A stretch of 48,874 nt of DNA from an uncultured bacterium (GCA_903934015.1 CAIZMI010000018.1:1-48874); one strand, 5' to 3'. Numbered from the stretch's first letter, positions 25,786 through 36,723 are shown. Numbers and translations: made by a program. The notes: generated by a model not told the origin, from the sequence alone.

Positions 25786-27480
25786 TTACTTGGCATATTC
25801 ATCATGAGTTACCTTGACTTTTAAGGTAACAATAAAAGAAGAATTCGTCGCGCGATCGATATTTGTTAACGGCGAATCAATCTCAACAACATCAGAACGC
25901 GCTCTCAATATTTTTTCGAAATTCAGTATCTCAGAACGAGTAGATGCCACCCCGCTAATTTGTACAATCGCCGGATCTCCAACTTTTGTCGGACTAAGCG
26001 CTTTTAAATCCTCAATTTTTATTCCCACCGGAGCAGTGCGCGTCAAATCATCAACAAGAAAAATAATGTCAGCTCTTAAGCTGTCGAAACTTTTAAGCAA
26101 GACTATTTCATCATTGGCCAATTTTGTCTCATTTTTAAATCGATCAAACTCATCAGCCGGAAAAGTACTAGAAAATACTTTCTTTTCAAATTCAACCAAT
26201 GAATTTCGATGTTCAATGTTCGTAAACCAATAAGAAGCCCCGACAGTGATTAAAAAGATAATTAATGCAATAAACATACTACAAATAGAATAGAACAACT
26301 GAAATGACCAATATTCATATTGGGTTCGAGTATCTTGTGGCAAAAGATTCAAACCAGAACTGACAATTTTTGATTTTGTTCCACGAATAGCCAATCCTAC
26401 GGTACTGGCAAAGGATTCCTTACGTTTAGTAAAATCATCCTTATCAGCAACACTGTAAGCATCAGAATATACCAAATCCTTATTGACAAATGGATCACCT
26501 GGAGTAACCAAATAACCTGTATTGTTACGCATATAATCGATAAAATCTGCAGCCAATGCCGTCCCTCCTGAAACAATTAATTGCTTAACCGGACGACCGG
26601 TGTGTTGTTCGTGAAACTTTGCCGCCTTAGAAACCTCAGAAACAAAAAGCCTTAACTGATTTTCCATAATATTTTTATTTTCTCCGAAAGGAGCAAATAC
26701 GCCCTTTGCAATTTTTTGATTTTCTGCCTCTTCAAATGATACTTTAAGATTTTCCGCAATTATCTGAGTAATATGCGAACCGCCAATGGGAACACTCACG
26801 TAACCATGCACCATCTCTCGCTCAATAATTGTTATAGTTGAAGACCATGCGCCGACATCTAGAATAATAATTGGATCATCACAGGGTTTCATTAAGCTTC
26901 TAATTAAAGCAAGTGAATCCAATTCAAACACAACTGGTTTTAACCCGATTTCCGAAAGTATACTCATGTAATTATTAACCATCGTTTTCGGAGCAGCTGT
27001 AAAAATGACGTGATGACCATTTTCCCGTGACCGATGAAAACGAATATCGGTATACATATCATTTATTTTTATTGGCAACTCACTCTCCGCCTCAAACGGA
27101 AGAGCAGCAATAACCTGCTTCTCCGAAAGTGCCACCGGAAATTCAAAAGGCCTCAGATACACCGAGGCTTCGGGAAAAGAAGAAACAATATATTTTGTTA
27201 TTATTGGTCGTGGCCGTGCCTTTGATAAAAGCTCCTGAATTGTTTTTTTTAGTAATTCAGAATTTTTAACTTCACCACGATAGATAACATTCGGAGGCAA
27301 ATCGATAATACTGTGAGACTGCATAATAAACTTCCCATTTTTAAAACTAATCTCCACCGCCTTAATGGAAGCATCCGAAAAATCTAAACCAAACGCGTGT
27401 TTGATAGGAAAATAATTGACCGTTTTTTTTGGTTTAGGTGAAACGATTGGACCTTCTTTCTTTTTTCGGAAAAATAAATT
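25786..27480 (-). CDS. PilM-PilN fusion protein
   Basis: HAFGLDFSDASIKAVEIS..ILDVGAWSSTITII..IVSGGTALAADFIDYM (PilM), then GLNLLPQDTR..TM..FEKILRARSDVVEI (PilN-like). Confidence 0.85.
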   Translation of the reverse strand, partial: NLFFRKKKEGPIVSPKPKKTVNYFPIKHAFGLDFSDASIKAVEISFKNGKFIMQSHSIIDLPPNVIYRGEVKNSELLKKTIQELLSKARPRPIITKYIVSSFPEASVYLRPFEFPVALSEKQVIAALPFEAESELPIKINDMYTDIRFHRSRENGHHVIFTAAPKTMVNNYMSILSEIGLKPVVFELDSLALIRSLMKPCDDPIIILDVGAWSSTITIIEREMVHGYVSVPIGGSHITQIIAENLKVSFEEAENQKIAKGVFAPFGENKNIMENQLRLFVSEVSKAAKFHEQHTGRPVKQLIVSGGTALAADFIDYMRNNTGYLVTPGDPFVNKDLVYSDAYSVADKDDFTKRKESFASTVGLAIRGTKSKIVSSGLNLLPQDTRTQYEYWSFQLFYSICSMFIALIIFLITVGASYWFTNIEHRNSLVEFEKKVFSSTFPADEFDRFKNETKLANDEIVLLKSFDSLRADIIFLVDDLTRTAPVGIKIEDLKALSPTKVGDPAIVQISGVASTRSEILNFEKILRARSDVVEIDSPLTNIDRATNSSFIVTLKVKVTHDEYAK

Positions 27481-27496
27481 CATATAGACAAGACCA

Positions 27497-28711
27497 TTAA
27501 ACAATCGACTGTGACATCTGATAAATTGGCATCAAAACCGCGAACACAATACCGCCAACAACAATACCAACTGTAACCAACATGATCGGTTCAATTAACT
27601 GGGCCATATTTTTTGTCGCCTTATTCACTTCTCCCTCATAAAACTTCGCTAAATACATTAATACGTCGCCAAGTTTTCCCGACTCTTCACCAACTTCAAT
27701 CATATCCACTTCCATTGGTGGAAAAAGCTTGTGATAAGGTCGAATAATCGAACTGAATTGTTCTCCGCGTTTAACACCGGCAATTGCCACCTTAATTGCT
27801 TCCTTATAACGAATGTTTCCTAAAACGTCCGACGTAATAGCAAGCGCGTCGATAATGGGAATACCCGAATGAACCAATGAACTCATTGCGCGATTCATGC
27901 GGGCCAAATTAACCATTTTCACAATTTTTCCGAAAACCGGTACGACCAACATAAAATAATGCAGATACGGCCGTAACGGTTTACTCCTCAAGACAAGCAA
28001 CCCCAAAACAGCAAGAACGAGACCGGCAGGAACAACAATCAAGATATAGCTGGTTAAAAAATTAGAAACCGCCAGAAATATTTTTGTTGGCAATGGCAAT
28101 TCCATATCAAATGATTCAACAATAGTAGTCATTTGTGGCAACACCATCACCGACATTAAAACACCAACAACAATCATGACGGAAAAAATTAAAGCCGGAT
28201 AAGTAAGCGCTCCTTTTACCCGAGAAAGTAAATTCCTATCATGCTCAAGTTGTGTGGCTAACTGATCAAGGCTTTCTGCCAACGCACCGCCCGCTTCTCC
28301 CCATTGCACCATGGCCACATAACGTTTTGTAAAAACTGTTGGGTGCTTACCTAACGATGAAGCCAACGATTCACCCTTTCGTACAGATGTCAAAACATCT
28401 TGCGTCACTTTTTTCAAATATTTAGATGCGGTTTGACGAGAAATTATATCCAACGACCGATCAACAGTAACACCTGAACGTAACAATAAAGCCAAATGAC
28501 GAGTAAGCATCACCCTTTCCAGCGCACCAACCTTATTCATAAAACCTGAGATTCGAGCAAGAATCGAAGGTTTTCCACTTGCCGGTTTTACGCCGGTAAT
28601 TAGCAAACCATCAGTCCGCAGACGCTGAACAGCTTCGCGCATACTATAAGCCTCAACCGTCCCATGGAGGGTTTTCCCTTTATTATCAGAAGCGGTATAT
28701 TCGAAAATCAT
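27497..28711 (-). CDS. pilC: type II secretion system F family protein (PilC)
   Basis: LTRHLALLLRSGVTVDRSLDII, GIPIIDALAITSDVLGN, EVGEESGKLGDVLMYLAKFYEGEV. Confidence 0.93.
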   Translation of the reverse strand: MIFEYTASDNKGKTLHGTVEAYSMREAVQRLRTDGLLITGVKPASGKPSILARISGFMNKVGALERVMLTRHLALLLRSGVTVDRSLDIISRQTASKYLKKVTQDVLTSVRKGESLASSLGKHPTVFTKRYVAMVQWGEAGGALAESLDQLATQLEHDRNLLSRVKGALTYPALIFSVMIVVGVLMSVMVLPQMTTIVESFDMELPLPTKIFLAVSNFLTSYILIVVPAGLVLAVLGLLVLRSKPLRPYLHYFMLVVPVFGKIVKMVNLARMNRAMSSLVHSGIPIIDALAITSDVLGNIRYKEAIKVAIAGVKRGEQFSSIIRPYHKLFPPMEVDMIEVGEESGKLGDVLMYLAKFYEGEVNKATKNMAQLIEPIMLVTVGIVVGGIVFAVLMPIYQMSQSIV

Positions 28712-28712
28712 A

Positions 28713-30404
28713 TTAATCCTGCGCCACACGCATTACCTCATCAAAAGTTGTCACACCCTGAAACACTTTGGCCGCCCCATCTTCCAACATAGTAGTCATG
28801 CCTTTGGCGCGCGCCACTTTTTTAATTTCTTCCCCTGAAGCCTTTTCCGAAACCAGCCGTTTAATATCTTCATCCATTACCAAAATTTCGTATACTCCAA
28901 CACGTCCTTTAAATCCAGAACCATTACAGACAGGACAACCTTTACCCTGAAAAACACGCGATCTTTTTTTTACATCCGCCTGAACAACACTATTCGCCGG
29001 CAACATTTTACTCATCATTTCACGCTGATTCTCCGGAAAAGGCACACTCATCAGGCACTGCTGACAAATTCTACGCACAAGACGCTGACCAATTGCAACG
29101 TTTACGGAACTGGCAACCAAAAATGGTTCAACACCCATATCCAGAAGGCGTGGCAATGTTGTCGGCGCGTCATTAGTGTGCAAAGTAGATAACACCAAAT
29201 GGCCGGTAAGAGCGGCATTAACCGCGATTGCCGCTGTTTCGGCATCACGAATTTCACCAACCATTACAATATCCGGATCTTGCCGTAAAATTGAGCGAAG
29301 ACCGTCCGCAAAAGTAAGATTCGTCTGCGCATTAATTTGCACCTGATTTACGCCGTCCATCAGATATTCCACAGGATCCTCAATTGTCGTAATATTTACT
29401 TCCCGCGTATTAAGAGTTTTAAGAATAGCATAAAGAGTTGTTGTTTTTCCGGACCCCGTCGGGCCAGTCGACAAAATCATACCATGCGGTCGCATAATGG
29501 CTTCACGCATTTTTTTATAATCTTCCTTTCCAAATCCCAAATCCTCTAACGTGTAGCGACTTCCTTTTTTTGAAAGCAACCGCATAACAATTTTTTCTCC
29601 ATAAACAGTCGGTAACACGCTAACGCGAACATCCAACTCTTCCTCGCCGACATCGATACGAATTTTGCCGTCCTGCGCGGCAAAATGCTCGTCTGTTCGA
29701 AGTCTCGCCAACACCTTTACGCGCGCCACAATCAGTTTATAAATTTCTTTGGTAATCGGTACCACATCTTGCAATACGCCATCAACACGAAAACGCACCG
29801 CCACTTCTTTATCAAACGGCTCAAAATGAATATCAGATGTCACTGTTTGGTATGCATATTTAATAATCGTATCGACAATACGAATAATCGGTACCTCTTC
29901 CATTGTTGAATTATCGGCTTTCTTACCTGCTTCCTTAACGTCCTTACGCAACATTTCTTCAAACTCTTCATTTATGCCTCGCTGGTAATAACGCAAGGCT
30001 TCGCTAATCGCTCTATCGGTGGTAAGCGCGACCTCAATCGGTGTTTCAATACTGCGTGAAATGGCATTAATTGTTTCTGGATCTTGCGGTTCAACTGTTG
30101 CCAAAAACGCCTTCCCATCACGCAAATCATACAAAACTAACCGTTTGTGACGAGCAAGAGTCTCAGGAACTTTTCGAACGATATTATTATCAAGAATCTT
30201 CTCCCGCAAATTCACAAACGGCATACCGTAAGAATCCGCGATTAAAACACCAAGTTTTAAATCATCCACAAACCCTTGATCAACAACATACTCCTGCAAC
30301 GGTCTGTGTGATCGTTTTGCCTGTTCAACCGCCGCCTCAAAAGTCGGGGCATCAATAATGCCGTTAGCGATAAGTATTTGCTTTAACTGTTCATCGGCAA
30401 TCAT
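28713..30404 (-). CDS. pilB: type IV pilus assembly ATPase (PilB/GspE family)
   Basis: GMILSTGPTGSGKTTTLYAIL, TIEDPVEYLMDGVNQVQIN, RQDPDIVMVGEIRDAETA. Confidence 0.95.
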   Translation of the reverse strand: MIADEQLKQILIANGIIDAPTFEAAVEQAKRSHRPLQEYVVDQGFVDDLKLGVLIADSYGMPFVNLREKILDNNIVRKVPETLARHKRLVLYDLRDGKAFLATVEPQDPETINAISRSIETPIEVALTTDRAISEALRYYQRGINEEFEEMLRKDVKEAGKKADNSTMEEVPIIRIVDTIIKYAYQTVTSDIHFEPFDKEVAVRFRVDGVLQDVVPITKEIYKLIVARVKVLARLRTDEHFAAQDGKIRIDVGEEELDVRVSVLPTVYGEKIVMRLLSKKGSRYTLEDLGFGKEDYKKMREAIMRPHGMILSTGPTGSGKTTTLYAILKTLNTREVNITTIEDPVEYLMDGVNQVQINAQTNLTFADGLRSILRQDPDIVMVGEIRDAETAAIAVNAALTGHLVLSTLHTNDAPTTLPRLLDMGVEPFLVASSVNVAIGQRLVRRICQQCLMSVPFPENQREMMSKMLPANSVVQADVKKRSRVFQGKGCPVCNGSGFKGRVGVYEILVMDEDIKRLVSEKASGEEIKKVARAKGMTTMLEDGAAKVFQGVTTFDEVMRVAQD

Positions 30405-30467
30405 TGTTTGTGTCTTCTACATCTTACAACAAAACTCCTCTACAAAGAAGTCTGTCTGCGCACAGCT

Positions 30468-30503
30468 TCCCTCCCTTCCTCAAGGGAGGGCGAGGGTGGG
30501 TTT
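30468..30503. repeat. CCCTCCCTT repeat, copy 4
   Basis: TTCCCTCCCTTCCTCAAGGGAGGGCGAGGGTGGGTT. Confidence 0.8.
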
Positions 30504-30510
30504 TATCCGT

Positions 30511-31464
30511 CTATTTACCTATTACCGACCCCGTACCGATTGGAAAAGTTTCACCTTTAACCGTCTCTAAGCCAAAAGTTTTTCCGGAAATTTGATGATA
30601 TGGAATCCGCATCTGCAAAATTGGCAAAAATGGTTTTACATCATTCCCTAAAAATTCGCGATATTCCGGCTCCACACTAACAATCACCTGTGTTTTTCCA
30701 TCATTCAGTTCCAGCGGAAATTTCACCCCCTTCGGCGCATTTGCTACAAAGTCCTCACCGGGCACAGACCAACTAGTCTTTTTTCCACCAAAATACGATT
30801 TCTCATCAGCTTTGTTTGCATCACTAAACATTCCGAGGAAAAATTTTCCGCTTTTATCGGTCACAACAAATACACCATATTTCCAACCAGCCGGTAATTT
30901 TGCCAAATTCAACCCCGACACAACACCGTTTGCATCTTTTGTAAACCAAAGACCGGCAACACCTTTGCTCTTTGTCAAAGTTGGATTGGCCAACAAGGCC
31001 ACTTGATCACCCTTGATTTCCGGTAATACCGCCTTTAATTCAACACTAGTTTCTTTAAAACTTCCCTGTAAAACGATACGTTCACTACGTTCTGAAACAG
31101 GACTATCTCCTTTTTCCACAGCAACAAGCAATGTCGCGCCAGAACGTGGCACATCCAAAAGTGACAAGGCTGTAAAGGGATCTCCGGCCAATGTGACCAA
31201 CGACCCGCCATCCATAACCTTAAAATAACCTATCGGCTGTTCGCCACCTTCAAGATTTCTAAGCCAAATTTCATAATGATCTCCTTTATTGCTTGGCAAC
31301 TTATCCAATTGCAAACTCAAATCCGCAATCGGACCACTGCTAACACCCTGTCCAATTTCATTTTTAACCTTTTCCGGCATTAAAAAATATCCAAAAATCG
31401 CCCCAACCACCAAGATCGGTATAACTGCCCCAACCCAACCGCCTTTTGTAAATACTCGTGCCAT
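30511..31464 (-). CDS. hypothetical membrane-anchored protein
   Basis: 317 aa, N-terminal TM; LPSNKGDHYEIWLRNLEGGEQPIGYFKV loosely resembles anti-sigma (RskA-like) C-terminal domains. Confidence 0.65.
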   Translation of the reverse strand: MARVFTKGGWVGAVIPILVVGAIFGYFLMPEKVKNEIGQGVSSGPIADLSLQLDKLPSNKGDHYEIWLRNLEGGEQPIGYFKVMDGGSLVTLAGDPFTALSLLDVPRSGATLLVAVEKGDSPVSERSERIVLQGSFKETSVELKAVLPEIKGDQVALLANPTLTKSKGVAGLWFTKDANGVVSGLNLAKLPAGWKYGVFVVTDKSGKFFLGMFSDANKADEKSYFGGKKTSWSVPGEDFVANAPKGVKFPLELNDGKTQVIVSVEPEYREFLGNDVKPFLPILQMRIPYHQISGKTFGLETVKGETFPIGTGSVIGK

Positions 31465-31534
31465 ATAACCCCCGTTAATAGTCTATAGTCTCATTATACC
31501 GAACCAAAAGGAATATATACAGAGACAACAGATT

Positions 31535-31571
31535 AAAAAATCGTCGGATCACTCAGAACCGACGATTTTTT
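31535..31571. terminator. bidirectional terminator
   Basis: AAAAAATCGTCGG-ATCACTCAGAA-CCGACGATTTTTT. Confidence 0.88.
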
Positions 31572-31605
31572 CATGACTTCTTTTTTCATTCCGCGACACT
31601 TCGAT

Positions 31606-32748
31606 TCACTTCCCGTTTTGCGGCAAAGAAGCGAAAACGTCTTGATCCTGGTGAATGGCGCGTTCAACGGCCGACAAGTCGACATTGTTGAGACCAACAC
31701 CGGCCGCCAGTTTTGCCCAAACGTGTGGCGCGGCAAACCGGGCGGCATGTCCCAAGAATTTAACCTCTGTGAGCATGTCACCATCACCCTGTGGAACAAA
31801 CAAGTCGGCAATGTTGTCCGATCCCAGACGTACCGGAACCTTTTGGAAACACAGATCCAATACGCGAGCGATGGAATTGTGTGTCGGAGCAGGAACGGGG
31901 CGCAGTTGGCGCATCGAGATCGCTGCCGTGGGGCAAACGATCACACCAACCTTGTGTTTCTTCAGCTTGTCGACCAGCGCCTGAAAGCGTTCGTCGGAGT
32001 AAGCAGAAGGAGAGATCATGTGGATAACCCACACAGTAGGACCAACATGGCCGGGAATCTTGGGACTCTCGATCCAATCCAGTCCTTCGAGCAAGACTTC
32101 CGTGCCACGCTCGTTTGGATCATTGGCTTGGTCCAGATGGAGATGCACCTCCTTTTGGAGACGGCAACCCAGTTCCATCACCCGTTGAATGTGTGCACGA
32201 AAGCCAATCTTGCCGTCACGGTTGAGCTCGCTCACGAAATCATCCTTTTCGGGCAACGCCGACAGATAGTCTGTCTGCTGCGCCGCCTGCTGGAAGATTT
32301 CCCAACGGTCGGTTCCATCCTTGAAACCGAAAATTGGATTTGGCGCGATTCGAATTTCGATGCGCCCGGCGAATTTGCGCTTCAGTTTCAGCGCAATTTC
32401 AATCGCCCGCAGACCAACCCCGGTGGTGGCATCAATACACGTATCCACTCGCCGCGTGCCACAACCGATCAGGCGTTCGAGGGTGTGTGACATCCTCGAC
32501 ATCATCTTTTTGGGCCGATACGCTTCCCCCCGATGAAGATCACCAACCACGTTTTGCTTCACACGGAGTGGCAAGAGACTGGCTTCCAACGGAGACGTGT
32601 GGATGTGATCCAAGAAGAGTGCGTCGAGCGTGTCTGCTCGATCAAGATGCGCATGCGCGTTGAAAAATCCGCCGACGGCCATCACCTCCTGTAAGAGTAG
32701 TTTGTCGTAATCCGCCAAGAAACGTTGCGTACGTGAATACCTAGACAT
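31606..32748 (-). CDS. amidohydrolase family protein (cytosine/adenosine deaminase-like)
   Basis: NAHAHLDRAD, EVHLHLDQAND, VIHMISPSAYSDERF, VRLGSDNIADLF. Confidence 0.85.
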   Translation of the reverse strand: MSRYSRTQRFLADYDKLLLQEVMAVGGFFNAHAHLDRADTLDALFLDHIHTSPLEASLLPLRVKQNVVGDLHRGEAYRPKKMMSRMSHTLERLIGCGTRRVDTCIDATTGVGLRAIEIALKLKRKFAGRIEIRIAPNPIFGFKDGTDRWEIFQQAAQQTDYLSALPEKDDFVSELNRDGKIGFRAHIQRVMELGCRLQKEVHLHLDQANDPNERGTEVLLEGLDWIESPKIPGHVGPTVWVIHMISPSAYSDERFQALVDKLKKHKVGVIVCPTAAISMRQLRPVPAPTHNSIARVLDLCFQKVPVRLGSDNIADLFVPQGDGDMLTEVKFLGHAARFAAPHVWAKLAAGVGLNNVDLSAVERAIHQDQDVFASLPQNGK

Positions 32749-32912
32749 GACAAATGCCCCTTTCCATGAAAAAAGAAAGTTTTTAAAGAAAACCCTTATC
32801 CAATCTACTCGCTATAATTGGTGATGTCAAAATTAAAAAATTTACTACATTTTTTATCGATGAGCAATCGCTTCGACACTGAAGTGCTTCGCAAAACTAC
32901 TTTTCGTCTAAT

Positions 32913-34433
32913 TTATTTTAAAATCATACTCACCCCCGTCATGCTGAACGGTTTTTCAATTTGCATCATTTCTAAAATAGTTGGCGTGATGTCGGCCAAG
33001 TTTCCGTCGTTTCTTAATTCTTTAATTGTTTTATCGGTAATAATCAACGGCACTTGATTGGTGGTGTGAGCAGTGTGCGGAACACCCGTTTCCGTATCTA
33101 CCATTCTTTCCGCATTACCATGATCAGCTGTTACAAGCATTACGCCACCGCACTCTTCAACTTTATCGGCAACGCGCTTTAACACTTCATCAACCGTGAC
33201 AATTGCTTTCAATATTGCATCCTTTTTCCCTGTGTGACCGACCATATCCGCGTTGGCAAAATTCACAACAATGAAACCGGTTCCCAAATTTATTTGCTCA
33301 ACAACTTTTTCCGCTACTTCTTTGGCACGCATTTCCGGCGCCAAATCGTGGGTTGGAACATCTTTTCTGCTTTCAACCAAAACATGAGCTTCCAAGTTAT
33401 GCGGTTCTTCTTGCCCACCATTAAAGAAATAAGTGACGTGCGCATATTTTTCTGTTTCGGCAATGTGGGCCTGCGAAATACCCTGGCGGGAAATTTCCGC
33501 GGCCAAAGTTGTTTCGATATTCTCCGGCGGAAATGCTACATGACAATCAAAACTCGCATCATATCTGGTCATTGTGACCAAACAAAGATTTTTCGTTTTA
33601 ACGTGTTCCAATAGACGCTCGGTTAACATGCGAGCGCGATCGGCGCGGAAATTGAAAAAGAAAACACCGTCGTTGTTTTGAATACTTTCCGGATCGCCTT
33701 TTTCGTTCAGAAAAACGATCGGCTCCAAGTGTTCGTCTCCAATTCCTTTTTGATGATATTCTTTTATTACTTCGGATGCCTTCTTGTGTTGATGCACATT
33801 TCCCTTGCCATGAAACATGGCATGTTCCGCTTTCGCCACCCGATCCCAATTACTATCACGATCCATCGCGTAAAAACGCCCGGTCACGGTGGCAATTATT
33901 CCCAACCCGATGTGTTCAATTTCTTGTTCTAGCATTTCAAGAAATTCATGCGCACTCTGCGGAGGCATATCGCGTCCATCGGTAACAGCATGAATCACAA
34001 CTTTTTTGATCCCTCTTTCTTTCGCTGTTTTCAAAAAGGCATGCAAATGATCCTGATGACTGTGCACACCACCCGGACTAACCAATCCGATCACGTGCAA
34101 GACAGAATCATTATTTATTACATGATCAAAAAGTGTTGTTAGTGCTGGCTGATTGTCCCAGGTTTTACCTTTAATAGCTTTTGAGATGCGGACCAAATCG
34201 GCCGCTAAAACACGTCCGGCCCCCATCGTCATGTGGCCGATTTCGCTGTTGCCCATTTGCCCCACCGGCAAGCCGACATATTCTTCACTGGCATTGATTG
34301 TCGTATGCGGGTATTCATTCCACAAGCGATCAAAACAGGGCGTTGGAGCCAAGTGAATGGCGTTATGTTCTTGCTTCGGATCGATTCCCCAACCATCGAG
34401 GATGACCAGTACTACTTGTCGTAAATTTGGCAT
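32913..34433 (-). CDS. gpmI: 2,3-bisphosphoglycerate-independent phosphoglycerate mutase
   Basis: VVLVILDGWGIDP, GNSEIGHMTMGAGRV, HAVTDGRDMPP, VTADHGNAERMVD. Confidence 0.96.
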   Translation of the reverse strand: MPNLRQVVLVILDGWGIDPKQEHNAIHLAPTPCFDRLWNEYPHTTINASEEYVGLPVGQMGNSEIGHMTMGAGRVLAADLVRISKAIKGKTWDNQPALTTLFDHVINNDSVLHVIGLVSPGGVHSHQDHLHAFLKTAKERGIKKVVIHAVTDGRDMPPQSAHEFLEMLEQEIEHIGLGIIATVTGRFYAMDRDSNWDRVAKAEHAMFHGKGNVHQHKKASEVIKEYHQKGIGDEHLEPIVFLNEKGDPESIQNNDGVFFFNFRADRARMLTERLLEHVKTKNLCLVTMTRYDASFDCHVAFPPENIETTLAAEISRQGISQAHIAETEKYAHVTYFFNGGQEEPHNLEAHVLVESRKDVPTHDLAPEMRAKEVAEKVVEQINLGTGFIVVNFANADMVGHTGKKDAILKAIVTVDEVLKRVADKVEECGGVMLVTADHGNAERMVDTETGVPHTAHTTNQVPLIITDKTIKELRNDGNLADITPTILEMMQIEKPFSMTGVSMILK

Positions 34434-34773
34434 AAGTGAAGATATTATCGACGAAAAATGCAGTTTGGACAATATGAATGCTTGTTGGGTGCGACACGTT
34501 TCATCGGACAAATAGCTAAGCATGGCAACAAAACCAAGAGTCATACGCAATAATGAATTAATAGGCGTCACGTCTTATAAAGGAATTGCGAGGCTTTTCA
34601 AAGCCGAAGCAATCTCTTTGGTGTTTTTATGAGAGCTTGCCACGCCTCGCCCATTTCAAAAAATGGTCGATGGCTCGCAAAGACGCTACTTTACGTTGTT
34701 CGTTTTTTACCCACTATTGCGTATGATCCAAACCAATCCTCGCCTTCCCTTGAATAAGGGAGAGAACACGACT

Positions 34774-36036
34774 TTAATCGTTCGAAATTTTTACCCTTAG
34801 TGACTTCATCCAATACCGAACGGCCATCATATTGGGAAGAATTGACCAGAGATAGCGCAAGTCAGCTAATTGTTTTACCACCCACGCGAGGAGCCCTGAA
34901 AATTGAAATGGTCCGATACGCGCCAAGGCAAATTTTCCTCCGACAGCAATCAATAATGGTCTATGGTTAGAAAAATACGACATAAGTGGTCGTTCTTCCA
35001 AACGACGAATTATGTTTTCTGCTACGACTTCCGCTTGTTGTAATGCCGCCCATGCCACGTCCGGTGCGACTTTTCCAGTTATTGGATCAATAAAGTACGT
35101 ACAATCGCCTGCCACAAAGATATTCGTACTGCCGGAAACAACAAGATTTTTGTCGGTAACCAAACCACCAGTTGTATTCAATGGAAAATTTGATCTTAAC
35201 AACACATCATTTACGCGCGTCCCCGCCAACCAAACAGTCGTAAATGTTGGAATAATAACGCCCCCGGCAATTTCCACACCATCGGAATGTACCGTCACAA
35301 CTTTTGTGTGAGCTCGCATCTGCACACCCAACTTCCGCAATCGCTCATGCCCTATATTACGCAACATCCCCGGACACGCATGAAGAACGTAATCCGTTTC
35401 TTCGCATAAAATAATTTTGGGAATATCACTAGCTACACGGTGCAACCGACAAAGTTTTTTTACAAACAACGCCAATTCGGACGCGTACTCAACTCCTGTC
35501 GGCCCACCTCCAGCAATAACGAATGTAAATGCTTTTTGTTGTGCCATAAGCGAAGCAACACGATATCGTAAAAATAAAGAAATGATATGTTTTCGAAGTG
35601 CCACCGCGTCATCTAAACCACGCAGTGTAAACGCATGATTATTAGCACCCGGAGTATCGCTTGTTTGCGCTTGTGATCCAAGCGAAATAATCATAAAATC
35701 CGGCGTCTCTGTATGCCCATCCGTTAAATAAAACTTGCCTGTTTTTGATTCGATTCCACTAATTACTCCCTGCATAAAATTCACTGATGTTCCATCAAAA
35801 ATTTTAGCGTAAGGAGCGGTGGCAACATCGGTAAGAACGCGTCCAACGGCTTCCAATTCCCAAGGTACAAAAGCATTAGCAATTTCATATAAAACAGGCG
35901 CGTTGATGTGGTATGGATGACGATCAATAAGATTAATCTCCAAATCCTTTCCCGAATCAGAAAGAAGATGAGCAACGCGTATCCCCGCGAAACCACCACC
36001 TAAAATATAGACTTTTTTTGTTTGTGTTTGTTCCAC
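34774..36036 (-). CDS. type II NADH dehydrogenase-like FAD oxidoreductase
   Basis: VYILGGGFAGIRVAHLL, TFVIAGGGPTGVEYASELA, FVAGDCTYFIDPITGKVAPDVAWAALQQAEVVAENI. Confidence 0.92.
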   Translation of the reverse strand: MEQTQTKKVYILGGGFAGIRVAHLLSDSGKDLEINLIDRHPYHINAPVLYEIANAFVPWELEAVGRVLTDVATAPYAKIFDGTSVNFMQGVISGIESKTGKFYLTDGHTETPDFMIISLGSQAQTSDTPGANNHAFTLRGLDDAVALRKHIISLFLRYRVASLMAQQKAFTFVIAGGGPTGVEYASELALFVKKLCRLHRVASDIPKIILCEETDYVLHACPGMLRNIGHERLRKLGVQMRAHTKVVTVHSDGVEIAGGVIIPTFTTVWLAGTRVNDVLLRSNFPLNTTGGLVTDKNLVVSGSTNIFVAGDCTYFIDPITGKVAPDVAWAALQQAEVVAENIIRRLEERPLMSYFSNHRPLLIAVGGKFALARIGPFQFSGLLAWVVKQLADLRYLWSILPNMMAVRYWMKSLRVKISND

Positions 36037-36124
36037 GGATTTATTATAGCAAACTTCAAATGAGACAGCGAAGAAGCATCCGATATTGTAAAAAATATCA
36101 GACTGTGATTGTCCACCATTTTTC

Positions 36125-36235
36125 CATGGTTCGCTTCACGCGAGAAAACGACGAATGCACAATGTGCCTCCCTCTATTGAATACGTTTAGAACTTTGAAC
36201 TGGGGGAAAATACAAGAAAATCTGCTAAAACTCGG
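36125..36235. repeat. CTCCCTCTATTGAATACGTTTAGAAC repeat, copy a
   Basis: CGCGAGAAAACGACGAAT..ATTGAATACGTTTAGAACTTTGAACTGGGGGAAAATAC; shared with 36937 and 44217. Confidence 0.85.
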
Positions 36236-36357
36236 TTCAACTTTTGAGCTTAATATTTTGGCATGCCAAAGGTTGACAAAAACAGAATAGAATAGTAGTA
36301 TGCACTGTTCTGCTTTGAAGTGGTGTTCTTTCCCAGTTTCCAATTTTGGATGATCCC

Positions 36358-36723
36358 ATGAGACTTTTCAGAGTCAAAACCCGCTTTCTCGGTAAGGACT
36401 TGGACAAAACGGTGTTGCTTGGATATCTCGTCGCAATGACCGATGACGAGGTTTTTGAGGAAATCAGCAAGCAACATTGTTCCGGCGCATGGGCAGGCAA
36501 CAAAGAGGGGTACGAAGGCGATCCCGACGAGCTGGCCTATATCGATACCAAGAAACAAGAAATCGTCGAAGCCCGAGGTGACTTTGACCAAGAAAATGAC
36601 GGAGAATTCTACGACAAGAAATACGGCTGGGAAGATCTCGGCGAAGTGTCCGAGGAAGACATCGCCACCCTGAAGAGGCTCGGTATTCTTGGAATCAAGA
36701 CAGCCCCCGCACAAGAGGATTGA
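36358..36723 (+). CDS. hypothetical acidic protein
   Basis: MRLFRVKTRFLGKDLDKTVLLGYLVAMTDDEVFEE...; terminator (AAGACCG..CGGTCTTTTTT) near 36815-36846. Confidence 0.65.
   Translation: MRLFRVKTRFLGKDLDKTVLLGYLVAMTDDEVFEEISKQHCSGAWAGNKEGYEGDPDELAYIDTKKQEIVEARGDFDQENDGEFYDKKYGWEDLGEVSEEDIATLKRLGILGIKTAPAQED

Noticed and set aside
32334-32663. Several plus-strand ORFs antisense to the amidohydrolase (31573-32663)
   Set aside because: Shadow ORFs on the opposite strand of a well-supported CDS.
34550-34690. GGATTGCGAGGC..CCGAAGCAATCTC..CTCGCAAAGACG sequence (similar at 4830-4945 and 46395-46475)
   Set aside because: Matches the widely dispersed GATTGCTTCG..CTCGCAATGACG-type intergenic repeat seen in many bacteria; noted but not novel.
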